Assembly (NCBI RefSeq): GCF_032118995.1
Contig: NC_092667.1
Coordinates: 674,931-738,930, forward strand
DNA length: 64,000 bases
From: Asterias amurensis
Lineage: Eukaryota; Echinodermata; Asteroidea; Forcipulatida; Asteriidae
Direction: 5' to 3'
Positions 22,664 to 32,871 of this stretch are shown piece by piece. The notes under the pieces were generated by a model, which made no database searches, was not told the DNA's origin, and was given only the letters and a program-made list of their open reading frames with translations. The first letter of the stretch is position 1; every line of letters starts with the position of its first letter. A program made the translations under genes and the position numbers.

Positions 22664-23240
22664 GTGAGTTATTCATCTGTTTATTAATCTTAATTCTCAG
22701 AACAAAGCTTTTTTTAGCACAGACCATACACAGGGACGAAACCAGGAAGTTGTTACCAAACAGCAAATGATGAATGCAATTTGTGGCACCTGTGAGCGCG
22801 TAATGCGAAGCCCTAATGGTACTGGTAATATGGTAGGGGGGGGGCGCTTAATTGCTTTTAAATCTTGAAAACAGAACTCAATGTCATTATTTTTGTCTCT
22901 CCCTCATTTTCTCTTTTTTCTTATTTCTTTTTTTAAGCAAAAGGGGGAGCATGCAGCAATATTCTTTTTTTTAAGTGGCAGCTTTTGACTTTGAATTCCC
23001 CACCCCTGTATCCGCCCCTGCATACAGAGGAGGGCAGAGCATGACAAACTATGGTATTGCATGCAAACTAAACCTAATACTCAAGAGTTTCGAGGGTATT
23101 ATAGTTCTGAATATTGCATGGTGCATGAAAAGAAGATGCAGGCCTTTGCACATGATGACATGAAAATTCAGTCTGTACCACTGCCATTTAAAATGGATAA
23201 AAACAGCCGTTTAGGATCATAATAAAAAATGTATACAGAC
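22664..23240. other. Junction region with an unassigned open stretch
   Basis: From about 23,019 to 23,210 one plus frame reads EHDKLWYCMQTKPNTQEF, then YYSSEYCMVHEKKMQAFAH and IQSVPLPFKMDKNSRLGS, ending at TAATAA. It is preceded by a possible acceptor (GCATACAG), but the phase does not match the donor at 22,663. It could be a terminal exon of the ParB-like gene, part of the neighbouring mobile element, or a remnant of another gene. The remainder is low-complexity. Confidence 0.3.
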
Positions 23241-23262
23241 ATGCGAAGTTCAGAGGCCAAAA

Positions 23263-24563
23263 ATGCGTGACAATAAAGATGAGGTTAACAGTTCCAACAA
23301 AAAAACGAGAGAGGTACTAATGGAAGAGACCCAAAAGACGTCTGCCTACATCCGGGACCTTGTGTATGATTTAGTTGAAATGTGGGAGTGTGAGTGGGCA
23401 GACATTCTGAAAAACAACCCAGACTTGCGACACTTCTTGAAACCTGTAAGACTTCCACATTACAATAGATGGAAAATGTCCACAGAGCAATCTTAACTGG
23501 AATTAGAAATGGTTCCATATTTGGCATGGTAGAGTGTGATCTTCAGGTACCACCTGAAAGTAGAGATTTCGTTGCTGAGATGCCCCCAATATTTAAAAAT
23601 GTGGACATCTCCATGGGGGATATTGGTAATCACATGAGAGAGTACGCTGAAGAAATGGAGATCATGAGTAAGCCGAGAAGAAGCTTGATCGGTAGTATGT
23701 TTGGGACTAGAGTATTACTTGCAACCCCATTATTAGTGTGGTATTTGAAACACGGCTTGGAAGTCACGCGGGTTTATGAAATTATTCAATACCAATCAAG
23801 TACGTGCTTCAAAAATTTTGGTGAGAGGGTTAGCCAGGCTAGGAGGGAAGGGGACAGCGACCCCAATAAAGCCGTCATCGCCGACACGATGAAGTAACTG
23901 GGGAATTCTGCTTACGGTAAAACGGTGACTAATCAGTTGAAACATGTAGATGTTGAGGTGTGTTCTGACGCCAATGCCCCAAGCAAGATCAATGACAAAA
24001 ACTTCAAAGCAATCCACCCAGTTGGTGGTGGGATGTATGAGGTAGACATGTTTAAGAAAGCGGTCAAATTAAACTTACCCGTTCAGATTGGTTTCTTTGT
24101 TTATCAATATGCTAAACTCCGCATGCTTGAGTTTTATTTTGACTTTCTTGTGAAGTTTGTCGATTCGCGTGATTTTCAGCTGTGTGAAATGGACACGGTT
24201 TCGGCTTACATGGCCATATCGGGCGACAGTCTTGAAGACGTTATCAAACCCAGTATGAAAGATCAATTCAATCGAGAAAAGCACATGTGGTTTCCCCGTC
24301 AGAACACCCCTGAGCAGTATAACTATGATAAGCGGACCCCGGGGCTGTTTAAAGTAGAGTGGGAGGGAGACGGCATAATCGCCCTATGTAGTAGGACATA
24401 CTTTTGTTTCAGACCCACTGAGAAATTCAGTTGTAAGGGACTGAACAGACGAAACAACCACCTTACTAAGGATAAGTATATGACCGTGTTAAATACCAGG
24501 CCTTCGGGTGGTGGAGTTAACAGAGGTTTTATCATGAAAAGGGGTATAATGTTTACTTATTGA
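23263..24563 (+). pseudogene. Protein-primed type B DNA polymerase, C-terminal part (Polinton)
   Basis: The span reads WECEWADILKNNPDLRHFL at its start, the family's link before the palm, then the GNSAYGKT motif of type B polymerases and the C-terminal text YKCKGLNRR-like region near NNHLTKDKYM. In Polintons this enzyme copies the element from a protein primer. The exonuclease half is absent. This part is broken. Confidence 0.85.
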
Positions 24564-25337
24564 CAGAGAACGTCTGCCCTGACCTATTTTTATCCTAAAT
24601 GAAAGGTCGCCGACGACGGGGTTTCCACAACCTATTTAGACATATGATGAGATTAACTGTGCAGTTCCACGGTCATTAAAAAAACAAACACAGTTTTCTG
24701 TTAATAAGTAACACCTGGTACACCAATTAATAAAATGTCACGCAAGTATTTTTGTTTGAAATATAGCGTACTTAAGTAATAATATTATTGTTAGTAGTAC
24801 TTGTTCACAATATTTGACAATTTGTATAACTACTCATTTTGCTTATTGACTCCCTGTTTCCATAAATTTTGTAGACTTAAAAAGTATGCGGTAAACGAAC
24901 GCATTGTAACTTTTACTGTAACTATGTATAAATATTGCTCCTGAAGCAAAACAAACTGAATAATAATAAAACAAAGAAGTACCGGAAAAATAAATAAAGA
25001 AGTACTGGGTCCAGCCTTGATTATTTTTGTGTTAAGTAAATGTATATTGGATATTAAACTACAAAACCGATACAAGAACGGGTGCGTGGGAGGGAGTGGT
25101 GTTCGATTGACTTTAACCTGAACACGAACGATAGAGCCAATAATTTATAGTTGATTTTGAACACCAACAAAGTGGGGGCGCTGTTCATTTTAATTGGGGC
25201 TGAACATAAACGAAACGTGAGAGCTAATAATAGTTGGGTTTGAGCACAAACGTAATGGGGGCGCTGTTCGTTAGAATTGGGCCTGAACACGAACGAAGCA
25301 GGGGCGCTCTTCAATGAGCACGGTGTAGATTATAAAG
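24564..25337. other. Intergenic stretch of the Polinton with repeats before the ATPase
   Basis: The left part is AT-rich and empty. From about 25,080 to 25,330, units near 70 to 85 bp repeat GGGGGCGCTGTTCGTT and CTGAACACGAACGA. They directly precede the ATPase and could be a promoter region; no TATA box is obvious. Confidence 0.5.
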
Positions 25338-26030
25338 ATGGTTTGTGGTGAATTTGGTTTTTCATTGTATGAGATGAGTTCGGTACTTAAACATCCCTTT
25401 ACCTGCGTCATCGCAGGGCCTACTGGATCTGGAAAAACTCAGTTTGTGTCCAAGCTATTCAACCCTCCGGGCGACGATGTTATTCAACCTTCTCCACAAA
25501 ATATTGTGTGGTGTTGTGGGGCTTATCAGGCTGCATATCAGCGGTTGTCTACCACCGTTTCAAATATACAGTTTGTCGAAGGTTTTCCAGAGGACCTTCT
25601 CGCTACCCTGGACCGAACGAGGCGAAACTTGGTTGTGATCGACGATCTCATGTCAGAATCGGGTAATAACAAGAAAATTAGTGAGCTTTTTACCAAGTGG
25701 AGTCATCATCACAATCTGTCGGTTATACTGATACTGCAGAATCTGTTTTATCGAGGTACAGAAATGCGTACAATCAGTCTGAACGCGCATTATATGGTGC
25801 TCTTTAAAAACCCTAGAGACGCTTCACAGATCACCCACTTGGCAAGACAGATGTATCCGAACAAACCGAAATTCATGGTGGAGGCCTAACGCGATGCGAC
25901 AAAGTTCTCCTTACTCACACCTTTTTGTGGATCTGAAACCAGACACAGAGGAGTACATGCGTCTTAGATCCAACATCTTCGAAGGTGACTATCCAACGGT
26001 TTATGTTCCAAAAGTACAAAATAACCCTCT
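25338..26030 (+). pseudogene. FtsK/HerA-type genome-packaging ATPase (Polinton)
   Basis: The protein opens with HPFTCVIAGPTGSGKTQFVS, containing a Walker A motif (GPTGSGKT), and has a Walker B-like NLVVIDDLM. The text SVILILQNLFYRGTEMRTIS follows, as usual for the A32-like packaging ATPases of Polintons and adintoviruses. The family pumps DNA into the capsid. The gene is close to whole but broken near its end. Confidence 0.9.
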
Positions 26031-26049
26031 CTCGCGTTGGGGTTTCATT

Positions 26050-26880
26050 TGTAAAGATGTCTCGTCGCGTGCACAAGCACGCTCCCTACCTCCACGTATT
26101 AGCTAAGGGTTCCAGAAAACTGCGCCAGGGAGTAATTGACGGAGCCACCAAAGACCTCATAACCTGTCTTTGTGAATGCGCCCTCAACGTTTTGAATCGT
26201 AATATCGCACTAACACCCACTGAAACAACTAACAACAACTGCGAGCACTGACCGGAGGGAGGACGAGCCTGCAGAAAAAGAAAACAGCTTTAAACCAGAA
26301 GGGCGGTTTCCTTTGTGCATTGCTGACACCGGTGTTGAGTGCTCTGGGTGGACTGCTGTTCAAATAAACACCATGGGGCATGCAAAGAAAATGGTGCTTG
26401 TACCACAAGACACGCTTGCGAGAATGCAAGCGGCTAGACGCTTCGAGCAAACACCAGTTACCCGCGTCATTCATGGTTTGGACACTGATCTGAGAAAGTT
26501 ACTCGAAAGACAGGATCTGTCAGAGGGGGAAAGATTAAGCTCTACCAACAAACCCTACAGAGGTATATCACACTTAACAAACAGAGGATGGCTCCCATGT
26601 CTATGACCCTCAAGAACGATCATCCCCCAAATTTAGATGAACCTCCAACATTGGATAAGGAGCTACCAACTGATGCATCTGAAACAAAACCGATTGGGAC
26701 GAAAACCCCACTCAAAGTTGACCTTGAGACTGTGGTAAGCGACGACGAAGACGAATACTACTTAATTCCGCTATGGAGTGTTGTCTCCCCAAACCTGAGT
26801 GCTCAACACCAGATATTCTGAAAAAGTCACGCTGTCTGTGGGTATGTTGTAACAGCACACTCGTCATCGAAGATTCAAAT
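26050..26880 (+). pseudogene. Small accessory proteins of the Polinton
   Basis: Two small family-like proteins are seen. One is basic and begins MSRRVHKHAPYLHVLAKGSR, with LCECALNVLNRNIALTP after it. The other holds KKMVLVPQDTLARMQAARRF and VIHGLDTDLRKLLERQDLS. Both types recur next to the integrase in animal Polintons, but their roles are not known to me. The block is broken. Confidence 0.6.
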
Positions 26881-27830
26881 GTCGTCGATGGAGGAGTACC
26901 TGAAGAAGGTGTATTACGACACAAACCATCCTTCTGGTTTCGGTGGTGTGGATGCTGTTTATCGCGCAGTTCAAAAGGAGGGAGTGGACATCAGCAGGAA
27001 ACAGATCGTTAGATGGCTGCGTCAACAACCAACTTATACGCTACACAAACCCATTCGGAGACGATTCAAACGAAATCGAGTCATAGTGGGAGGTATCGAC
27101 CATCAGTGGCAGGCGGATCTAGTAGATGTATCTTCACTCGCTCGATACAACTGGAATATTAGATTTTTACTGACTTGTATTGACATATTTTCCAAATTTT
27201 CCTGGGTCGTTCTTCTCAAAGATAAAACGGGGGCGTCGCTTATCAAAGCCTTCGAACGTATTTTGCGAGATGGTCGTAAACCACGTGTGCTGCAGACTGA
27301 TAAAGGTTCGGAGTTTGTAAATCGAAAATTTCAGAGTTTCCTTTCAAAACACAACATTGAATTCTTTACTACTCAAAACGAAACGAAAGCTAGCGTGATT
27401 GAACGCTATAACCGTACGTGATTGAACGCTATAACCCGTATGTGGAAGACCTTCACCGCCAAAAACACTTACGTCTATGTTGGAGTTTTACCAAAGCTTG
27501 TGTCTGCATACAACCGGTCGTTTCATAGGAGCATAAAAAGATCACCGGCGTCTGTCACACCCGAAAACGCAGAGGCCGTGTGGCACACGCTGTATGGGTC
27601 CCCCGATGGGGGACACACCGCCGTTACAACCTTCAAGTTTGACCTTGGGGATACGGTTCGTATAAGTATGGCGGCGAGAACCTTCAGTAAGGGTTACCTC
27701 CCCAACTGGACCACAGAAATTTTTACCGTCAGCGGAAGAGTACCCCGGAAGCCTCCGTGTATAAGTTGACGGATTACGACGGTGAAGAGTTGAAGGGACC
27801 ATTTTATGAACAAGAGCTACAAAGAGTTGA
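26880..27830 (+). pseudogene. Retroviral-type integrase (Polinton)
   Basis: The order is an N-terminal helical region (VYYDTNHPSGFGGVDAVYRA), the RNase H-fold core and a chromodomain-like tail. The core shows the DDE acids in WQADLVDVS, VLQTDKGSEF and ASVIERYNRT. In Polintons it inserts the element, normally with a 6-bp target copy. The gene is broken. Confidence 0.9.
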
Positions 27831-27916
27831 AAAAAGAACGACATGTACGAGGTAGAGAAGGTGTTACGCACGAGAAAGTGGCGTGGAGTGAAAGAATATC
27901 TTGTAACAACTTCGAG

Positions 27917-28648
27917 ATGGAGTCCTTTTACGTAACTCTCCCCAGCAACAGCAGCATGGATACCTACCCGGACAACGCACTGAGTCACTACAGCGTAAAT
28001 TCACCCTCTGCTCTATCATTCGATGGTGAATGGGAGGTGTGTCTCGTCGAGATAACTTACCCTCGTAGATGGCTCAATATCGTAGAGGGTCACAACCACT
28101 AATACTACAACGCTGAAGAGACTGAAGGAGGTGTACATATCCACACCATTCACAAGGGGTTTTACCAAACACTGGATGACGTACTTTCGAAGATTTCACC
28201 ACCGATCGAACACGCATCAAGTACAACAAATACTTACAAAAAGTTATTATCAGAACGGAAGAAGGCGTCGCCATTACTTTCGTCGAGCGTCTGGGTTACT
28301 TGTTTGGTTTTAACAAGGCTATGTCCATCACCGGTATAGAGAAGTCTCCTCACGTAGTGGATATGAAACAGATTTGTAGCCTTGTTTGTGTACACAGACA
28401 TCATCGAGTACAACATCGTCGGGGACACGAGGGCACCTCTTCTACGAAATGTGGGTGTGGAAGGCGAATACGGTGATATCGTTACAAATACATACGACAG
28501 TCCGCATTACGTACCCCTTAAACAGAAATACATCACCACGATCAACATTAATATATTGGACGACATTGGGCAGTATATACCATTCATCGGCGGGAAGGTC
28601 ATCGTGAAATTACACTTTAGAAAGAGTCGCTCCATGTACTTCAACTGA
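27917..28648 (+). pseudogene. Penton-like minor capsid protein (Polinton)
   Basis: It begins MESFYVTLPSNSSMDTYPDN and ends with YTDIIEYNIVGDTRAPLL, YDSPHYVPLKQKYITTI and PFIGGKVIVKLHFRKSR, the typical C-terminal sheet of the single jelly-roll minor capsid protein. It would close the capsid vertices. The gene is broken. Confidence 0.8.
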
Positions 28649-28665
28649 TTATAACGACTGTTATC

Positions 28666-29091
28666 ATGAGAGCCCACTTCAGAGCCAACCCCGGTCACTA
28701 TGTAGACCACTACACAAGACAACTCGGGCGTGGTCATCCAGTTTTTCACGGCAGCCGCACTCAAAAAGGCTTCGGTCTTGGAAATATATTGGGTGGGCTT
28801 TTCCGAACGGCCTTACCTTTGTTCAAACAGGGGGCTAAGACTTTGGGTCGTCAGGCCCTCCGCACCGGCTTGGGGATCGCACAGGACGCGCTGGAAGGAA
28901 AGAACATTAAAACAGCAGCACAGTCAAGACTCAAGCAGACCGGACGTCGTATGGTTGGACGGGCCATGCGGAATGTACAAACTCAACTAGCCACACCGAC
29001 TAGAAAAACTTTAAAAAGAAAACGCAACCAGAAAAGCGCCACTTCTACTTCTAGGAAGCGACCGAGACGAACACGCGATATCTTTGATTAG
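28666..29091 (+). CDS. pVI/pX-like basic capsid-core protein (Polinton)
   Basis: The 141-residue protein has a glycine-rich hydrophobic segment (GFGLGNILGGLFRTALPLF) near residues 35-53 and a very basic tail with KRKRNQKS and RKRPRRTRD. That layout resembles adenovirus pVI and pX, which act in membrane lysis or DNA condensation inside the particle. It lies 18 bp after the penton-like gene and just before the capsid gene. It looks whole. Confidence 0.72.
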   Translation: MRAHFRANPGHYVDHYTRQLGRGHPVFHGSRTQKGFGLGNILGGLFRTALPLFKQGAKTLGRQALRTGLGIAQDALEGKNIKTAAQSRLKQTGRRMVGRAMRNVQTQLATPTRKTLKRKRNQKSATSTSRKRPRRTRDIFD

Positions 29092-29115
29092 TTGCTCCGA
29101 GACTGCTGCTTCACC

Positions 29116-30393
29116 ATGGCACTGCTACACGACCACTCGGAAGAGTGTGCAAAGAGTGAACTCGATCTCTTTACTCTACCACCAACACAAACAAGTGTCG
29201 AGAAAGGCCAGTATGTAGAATACCATCCCATATCCAATTATGCCGACGGAGGGCCTATACAGTTTTATGTTCCCGGATCGACCGATGAATACATTGATCC
29301 CTCCCAGACTAAACTCTACGTCAAAGTAAAGGTGACCAAAGCCGATGGTGCTGATCTAATCGACACGGACGTGGTCGGTCCGTGCAACCTGCTTTTACAC
29401 TCACTCTTCAGTCAAGTCGACGTTACCTTGAACGATCGCCTGATCTCGGCCTCCACTCCCACATACCCGTACAGAGCCATGATCGAGACGTTGCTTAGTT
29501 ACGACAAATGGGCCAAGTTTTCGCAGCTGACGGCTTTAGGATGGGTGAAAGACACTGCCGGCAGGATGGATAACGTTAATTGTACAGCGAGTGACACGGA
29601 AACAAACGCGGGCTTGAAAAAGAGGCGCAAACGCATCCTGAACAGTCGAACCATAGATCTGATTGGACCCATCCACGGCGATATATTCTTCCAAGACAGA
29701 CACTTGATCAATGGAGTTGATTTGAAAGTAAAGCTAATACCCAGCAGCAACAGCTTTTGTCTCATGGCTTCCGGAGAAAACCCAACCTACAAGATAAAGA
29801 TTGTGGACGCGACTTTGTTTGTTCGGCGGGTAACGCTAAGCTCTGCGGTAATGCTGGGACACATGAAAGCTCTGGAAAAAGGAACCGCTAAGTATCCCCT
29901 GCGACGTGTCGTCTGCAAAATGCTGTCTGTGCCGAGAGGTAACTTAACACTGACTCAAGATCACGTGTTCTTGGGGCAGTTACCCAACCGAATCGTTGTG
30001 GGTTGCGTGCCCAACGCCGTCTTTAACGGATCGTTTTCCAAAAAACCCTTCAACTTTCAACATTTTAACGTCAACTATGTTGCGCTCCACGTCAACGGCG
30101 AACAAATTCAACACACCCCTTTGAAACCCGGAATGGATAAAATGTATATGAATGAAGGTAACGACATCACTCCGAGCGACTACCCCGATGGATATGCACT
30201 GTACGCCTTCGACCTGACCCCGGACTTGGCATGTGGTGGCCACTTCAGCCTGGTAAAGCACGGGAACCTTCGCCTGGACATGCACTTTGCACAACCCCTC
30301 GATGAGACCATCAACATCATCATCTACGCCGAGTTCAACAATATCTTAGAGATTGATCAAGCTCATAACATCATCTTCGACTTCAACAGCTAG
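29116..30393 (+). CDS. Double jelly-roll major capsid protein (Polinton)
   Basis: An uninterrupted frame of 425 codons encodes the major capsid protein. I take the ATG at 29,116 (MALLHDHSEECAKSELDLF), preceded by CACC, over the upstream non-ATG extension. Family text includes YVEYHPISNYADGGPIQFYV, NLLLHSLFSQVDVTLNDRLI and YPYRAMIETLLSYDKWAK. The C-terminal half has the second barrel with PSDYPDGYALYAFDLTPDL and a final IIIYAEFNNILEID. In the family, trimers form the capsid faces. It sits between the pX-like and protease genes and looks whole. Confidence 0.93.
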   Translation: MALLHDHSEECAKSELDLFTLPPTQTSVEKGQYVEYHPISNYADGGPIQFYVPGSTDEYIDPSQTKLYVKVKVTKADGADLIDTDVVGPCNLLLHSLFSQVDVTLNDRLISASTPTYPYRAMIETLLSYDKWAKFSQLTALGWVKDTAGRMDNVNCTASDTETNAGLKKRRKRILNSRTIDLIGPIHGDIFFQDRHLINGVDLKVKLIPSSNSFCLMASGENPTYKIKIVDATLFVRRVTLSSAVMLGHMKALEKGTAKYPLRRVVCKMLSVPRGNLTLTQDHVFLGQLPNRIVVGCVPNAVFNGSFSKKPFNFQHFNVNYVALHVNGEQIQHTPLKPGMDKMYMNEGNDITPSDYPDGYALYAFDLTPDLACGGHFSLVKHGNLRLDMHFAQPLDETINIIIYAEFNNILEIDQAHNIIFDFNS

Positions 30394-30404
30394 ACAGAAC
30401 GACC

Positions 30405-30920
30405 ATGGATACCAACGAGATAACGTCCATCTTACAGAGAGACCGCTTTGCCAGTCAAGTCTTCAGGGGAGTGTTTGCGAGTGATAAATAACCGAGACAT
30501 CACCTTCCCCAACCAAGCGCCATTGTTGTCAACACGGATCCGTCTTCTAAGCCAGGACAGCACTGGGTGGCTATTTACATTACCAGAGACGGCGTAGGAG
30601 AATATTTCGACTCTTATGGAAAACCCCCGACCCTGCCGTCTATCAATAGTTTTCTTAAAACTAACACGCGTTTGACTGTACATAATCGGATTAGTTTACA
30701 GGGTCCTCTGTCGGCTGTATGCGGTCAATATTCTCTGTTTTTCCTATTACACCGTTGTCGAGATATCAACATGAGAACCATAATTGTTTTTTTCTCGGCC
30801 AAAAAGATAGAAAACGATGTTGCAGTAAACGACTTTATCAGAAAACACTTTCCCCGCATCAACACAAAGGTGTACGACTTGTCTTTTGTTACTCAACAAA
30901 TTTCAAATGCCTTGTTATAA
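30405..30920 (+). pseudogene. Adenain-like cysteine protease (Polinton)
   Basis: It begins MDTNEITSILQRDRFASQVF 12 bp after the capsid gene. The protease core shows GQHWVAIYIT (histidine), GEYFDSYGKPP (acid) and LQGPLSAVCGQYSLFFL (cysteine), the order of the adenovirus protease/Ulp1 clan. It would mature capsid proteins. The gene is broken. Confidence 0.85.
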
Positions 30921-31318
30921 GTCGGGAAGAGGGTAGTTGTTGCGTCAATTAAAATTTAACTTTAAACTTAATTAAACGGATCCATTTGTAATGTACTTTA
31001 ATTTCAAACACTGCTTTGGTTTGTAGTACCTATGTTATTGAACCCTGGTTTATCCAATAAAATATTGTTTTTGTCTTTTGAGAAAAAAACATCTATTGTG
31101 TTTGTATTTTCTTTGTAGTTCCTTGTCTCTCCAAAACAAAAAATAAACTTTAAACAAATTAAATAATACACAAACAACAAACAGACGATTCAAACGATTT
31201 GTTCAGTACCTTTTTAGCTCAACTTTAATTACAACAACAATAATATGATTTACATAGGCCATTCTTAATTTAACACATGAAATCGGTAAAGCCTTTTGTT
31301 TTTAAGCAATCATACTAT

Positions 31319-31822
31319 TTAATCAGAATCCATCACAAAAGCTAATAGTCTGGTGACATTGGGAAATCTAAACGAATTGAACGTTTTGGTGATATCCTCG
31401 GTTTCGTTTTGCCAACCCAACAGAATATCATGAGTTATATCCTTTAGAGTTTCTTTTGTCAGACCCGCCTGTGTAGCATCAGCACCAAACAGAATACGGC
31501 ATACGGCGTCAAAAACTTCGATGACCTCATTCGTGTCAATGGTTGAAACCACATGTTCATAATGATCGGAAACAAAGTCTTCCACACGATACTCTGGTCC
31601 ATTACCGAAAAACAGACAGGCGTGGTCATCCTGGTTGCCCCAGTGCTCCTGACAACCTTCGCAGGGAAGTTGTTGTTGTGTTTGGTACACCCTCTTAACT
31701 ATACGTGCCTTCACTTGTTTGCCAAGAATTCTCTGAAGGAGTAGTCCAACCCGTGCTCTACAGCGCAGGAAGCTAGGTCTACAGTCTAGAGCAGAAACAG
31801 AAAAGTAGCAGTTAAGAGTCAA
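31319..31822 (-). CDS. Cys/His-rich accessory protein of the Polinton
   Basis: A 167-residue frame on minus has a likely metal-binding knot, LPCEGCQEHWGNQDDHACLF, near residues 52-71, and a mainly helical acidic C-terminal half (ITHDILLGWQNETEDITKTF). Proteins with this C-x2-C and H-x-C pattern are common in animal Polintons; the role is not known to me. The frame starts inside the end of the WW/PC4 gene, with about 10 bp shared, and runs toward the protease gene. It looks whole as a frame, but the true start is uncertain. Confidence 0.55.
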   Translation of the reverse strand: MTLNCYFSVSALDCRPSFLRCRARVGLLLQRILGKQVKARIVKRVYQTQQQLPCEGCQEHWGNQDDHACLFFGNGPEYRVEDFVSDHYEHVVSTIDTNEVIEVFDAVCRILFGADATQAGLTKETLKDITHDILLGWQNETEDITKTFNSFRFPNVTRLLAFVMDSD

Positions 31823-32435
31823 TTAGCTTACTCAGGGCGTTATTGATGTCGTTGGTGTGGCTCATCAGCTGAAGCCACTGTTCTGCAGTGAGGTTCAAAC
31901 CCTTCTTCCCCGCCATCATCTTACTGTGAACTTCGTTCCAGTAGTACTCTCGTATATTGACGTAGTAAACCCCCTTGAAAGCCTTCACGGTAGCAAAATG
32001 CTCACCTCCGATAGGAAACTTGACGGCCTTTCTCTCATTCTCAGCCTGGTTAGGATCTGGCTCAAATCTTCGCTTTCTGCTGGGCTTTTTTCCCTTCACG
32101 GCCACCATCGGTACATCGTCGTCTTGTGTAGCACTCAACTCGACCATGGCGGCTTTCAACACCTTGGAGCTTGGTTTCTTAGGTAGCATGTGCTGTTCCC
32201 GCTGGTAGGTAGGTACATCCTGGAGGTTCCATACGCTGTGTCGAGTGTATACAGTAAAGTAGTACACTCTACCGCTCAGACTCTTGGCTTCACGCCAACC
32301 GGCTACAAGCATGTCGTGACAAATATCACGGGTGTTTTGGGTTTCAACTCCTTCATCCATCGCCGGTGGTGGCGAGTTCGGTGTCGGGCTGTAATCTGCT
32401 ACCAATTTAGTATTCATCTTGGGAAGAGCAGCCAT
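31812..32435 (-). CDS. WW-like plus PC4-like protein of the Polinton
   Basis: The 207-residue protein starts MAALPKMNTKLVADYSPTPN. Residues about 45-76 resemble a WW domain, with the two tryptophans in AGWREAKSLSGRVYYFT and HSVWNLQDVP. Residues about 137-205 match the PC4 single-strand DNA-binding coactivator fold: AVKFPIGGEHFATVKAFKG, YYVNIREYYWN and GKKGLNLTAEQWLQLMSH. A basic linker (KGKKPSRKRRFEP) could be a nuclear signal. PC4 binds single-stranded DNA and melts promoters; WW domains bind proline-rich peptides. I infer a factor acting on element transcription or DNA. It looks whole. It is read away from the right end of the element. Confidence 0.75.
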   Translation of the reverse strand: MAALPKMNTKLVADYSPTPNSPPPAMDEGVETQNTRDICHDMLVAGWREAKSLSGRVYYFTVYTRHSVWNLQDVPTYQREQHMLPKKPSSKVLKAAMVELSATQDDDVPMVAVKGKKPSRKRRFEPDPNQAENERKAVKFPIGGEHFATVKAFKGVYYVNIREYYWNEVHSKMMAGKKGLNLTAEQWLQLMSHTNDINNALSKLIDS

Positions 32436-32581
32436 TATATCAACGTAGACGAGTTATTCAGTTCTCACATAAAATCATTCGGTTTTCAGTGTAAGTGAAG
32501 AACACCGCCTTTTATATGAATCGCGAATAACACTTTACAATTTTAAGCAACCACTCAAAACAAAGCATAGGGGCCGTTTCA

Positions 32582-32871
32582 AAGCTTGTCCAGACGTGAC
32601 CGGTAGGGGGGTCGTGACGTCATATATACGGACAATTATGGGTACAACAAAGCTTGTCCAGATAAGTTCGCTAGTGGGACGTGACGTCGTATAGACTCGT
32701 TCGGACAAGTTTGGTACCTCGAGGTCAGAGATAAAACAATCAGCAAACAATGCCGGGTGGCAACAACACAGTTGGATTTAGACTTTAACCCCTCCATCCA
32801 GCTGGTTGACTGAGATTATACGTACCACTAGCCATTTCTCTATGCACTAGCGCTAACGTCTGGACAAGCTT
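32582..32871. promoter_or_regulatory. Candidate upstream region of the minus-strand Polinton genes
   Basis: Upstream of the WW/PC4 gene, the word AAGCTTGTCCAGA occurs at 32,582 and 32,650 and in inverted form at 32,859. A CRE-like TGACGTCA (32,615-32,622) adjoins TATATA (32,623-32,628). The arrangement suggests a promoter, but this is inferred from motifs alone. Confidence 0.4.

Noticed and set aside
26880-27830. Integrase of an LTR retrotransposon
   Set aside because: No reverse transcriptase lies nearby and the neighbours are Polinton capsid and ATPase genes.
30405-30920. Host SUMO protease of the Ulp1 family
   Set aside because: It follows the capsid gene directly and has the short adenain-like layout of Polintons.
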